The notes below the pieces were generated by a model. It was not told the origin of the DNA. It did not search any database and saw nothing but the letters and a program-made list of their open reading frames with translations. DNA of 7,218 bases from Chloroflexota bacterium (lineage in GTDB: Bacteria; Chloroflexota; UBA6077): positions 1-7,218 of the forward strand of contig JAJYNT010000055.1 in NCBI GenBank assembly GCA_021786215.1. Direction: 5' to 3'. Below are positions 6,678 to 7,218 of the stretch, piece after piece (positions within the stretch are counted from its first letter, which is position 1; every line of letters begins with the position of its first letter). A program made the position numbers and the translations under genes.

Positions 6678-7218
6678 GCTGGGGCAGATACGCCGCGCGG
6701 CTGCCCCCATTGCCCTTCGGACAACGCGGCAGCAGGATCTGGCTGCGTGCCTGCTGTTGGGGCTGCTGGTACTGGTCTTCCCGTGGCAGCTCTCCCTGCT
6801 CGGATACCTTCCCAGCTCCATTGACTTCATGCTCCAGTATTATCCTAATCTGGCTTTCCTGGGGCAGAGTCTCAGATCCGGCCAGATACCGCTATGGAAC
6901 CCTCACGTGTTTGCGGGAACCCCCTACCTCGCGGATCCCCAGTCGGCGGTGCTCTACCTGCCCAACTGGCCGTTCCTTCTCCTGTTGAACACCGCCGACG
7001 CGGCGCGAGCCATCGTTCTGGCCCACTACGCCCTTGCGTCCATAGCAACTTATCTGTATATGAGGGCTATCCGCCTCACACCGGCCCCTGCCCTGGTCGG
7101 CGCCATCCTATTCGGGATCAGCGAGTACACCATCACCCAGGTGGCAGGGATCCCTCTATTGATCAATCTGGCCTGGATCCCGGTGGTGTTGCTGCTGGTT
7201 GAGCATGCCCTTCAGAAG
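6655..7218 (+). CDS. YfhO-like integral membrane protein, N-terminal part (runs off the window)
   Basis: An open frame of 188 codons from ATG 6655 to the window end, without a stop. Seen: a basic cytoplasmic lead (R8, R13, R14, R22, R25), TM1 at about 31-50, then an outer loop with D57 and YYP (62-64), followed by LRSGQIPLWNPHVFAGTPYL (73-92) and ADPQSAVLYLPNW (93-105). These are the signature of the YfhO family, GT-C-fold proteins linked to glycosylation of surface polymers such as lipoteichoic acid. Further helices lie at about 107-137, 143-166 and 167-184. The ATG lies inside the GT-C gene, 23 bases of overlap, with no clear Shine-Dalgarno sequence, so expression is probably coupled. No other ATG, GTG or TTG is placed well before TM1. 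The remaining two thirds or more of the protein are outside the window. Confidence 0.85.
   Translation, partial: MASIFSFRLGQIRRAAAPIALRTTRQQDLAACLLLGLLVLVFPWQLSLLGYLPSSIDFMLQYYPNLAFLGQSLRSGQIPLWNPHVFAGTPYLADPQSAVLYLPNWPFLLLLNTADAARAIVLAHYALASIATYLYMRAIRLTPAPALVGAILFGISEYTITQVAGIPLLINLAWIPVVLLLVEHALQK

Noticed and set aside
6710..7202. Two overlapping plus-strand frames at the right end
   Set aside because: Both are out of frame with the YfhO-like protein, whose conserved motifs run in a third frame from ATG 6655 to the end.

Overview
The window is a tightly packed, single-strand (+) block of cell-surface glycan genes from a bacterium with moderately high GC. Six genes follow each other with overlaps or gaps of at most about 58 bases, so they read as one operon that continues beyond both ends. 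There are no tRNA or rRNA genes, mobile elements or CRISPR arrays, and no stretch over 300 bases without a gene. The protein style (WbbL-like GT2, GT4, GT-C and YfhO-like membrane proteins carrying beta-rich accessory modules) would fit Chloroflexota or a similar free-living lineage, but the sequence alone does not settle the taxonomy.

Layout: (1) the last codons of an unidentified gene, up to 112; (2) a WbbL-like family 2 glycosyltransferase, 117-1520; (3) a family 4 glycosyltransferase, 1502-3100; (4) a class I SAM-dependent methyltransferase, best started at ATG 3159 and ending at 4373; (5) a polytopic GT-C-type glycosyltransferase with a TTG start, 4380-6677; (6) the N-terminal part of a YfhO-like membrane protein, starting at ATG 6655 and running off the end.

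The most notable structure is a beta-rich module of about 115-130 residues shared by the three consecutive cytoplasmic enzymes. Its hallmarks are an entry motif (GFYG or GFYK, then RWT or RWS) and an exit motif (D-x-R-[DE]-L-G-[IV]). It sits in the middle of the GT2 catalytic domain, in the middle of the N-terminal half of the GT4 enzyme, and at the C-terminus of the methyltransferase. In GT2 the exit motif comes before the entry motif, so that copy looks circularly permuted. The GT-C protein carries a different beta-rich insert in its first extracytoplasmic loop.

Inferred joint role: the GT2 and GT4 enzymes and the methyltransferase build and modify a lipid-linked glycan on the cytoplasmic side, while the GT-C and YfhO-like proteins act on it at the outer face of the membrane. 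The shared module may bind the common glycan or hold the enzymes together. That last point is a hypothesis; the repetition and permutation of the motifs are read directly from the translations.
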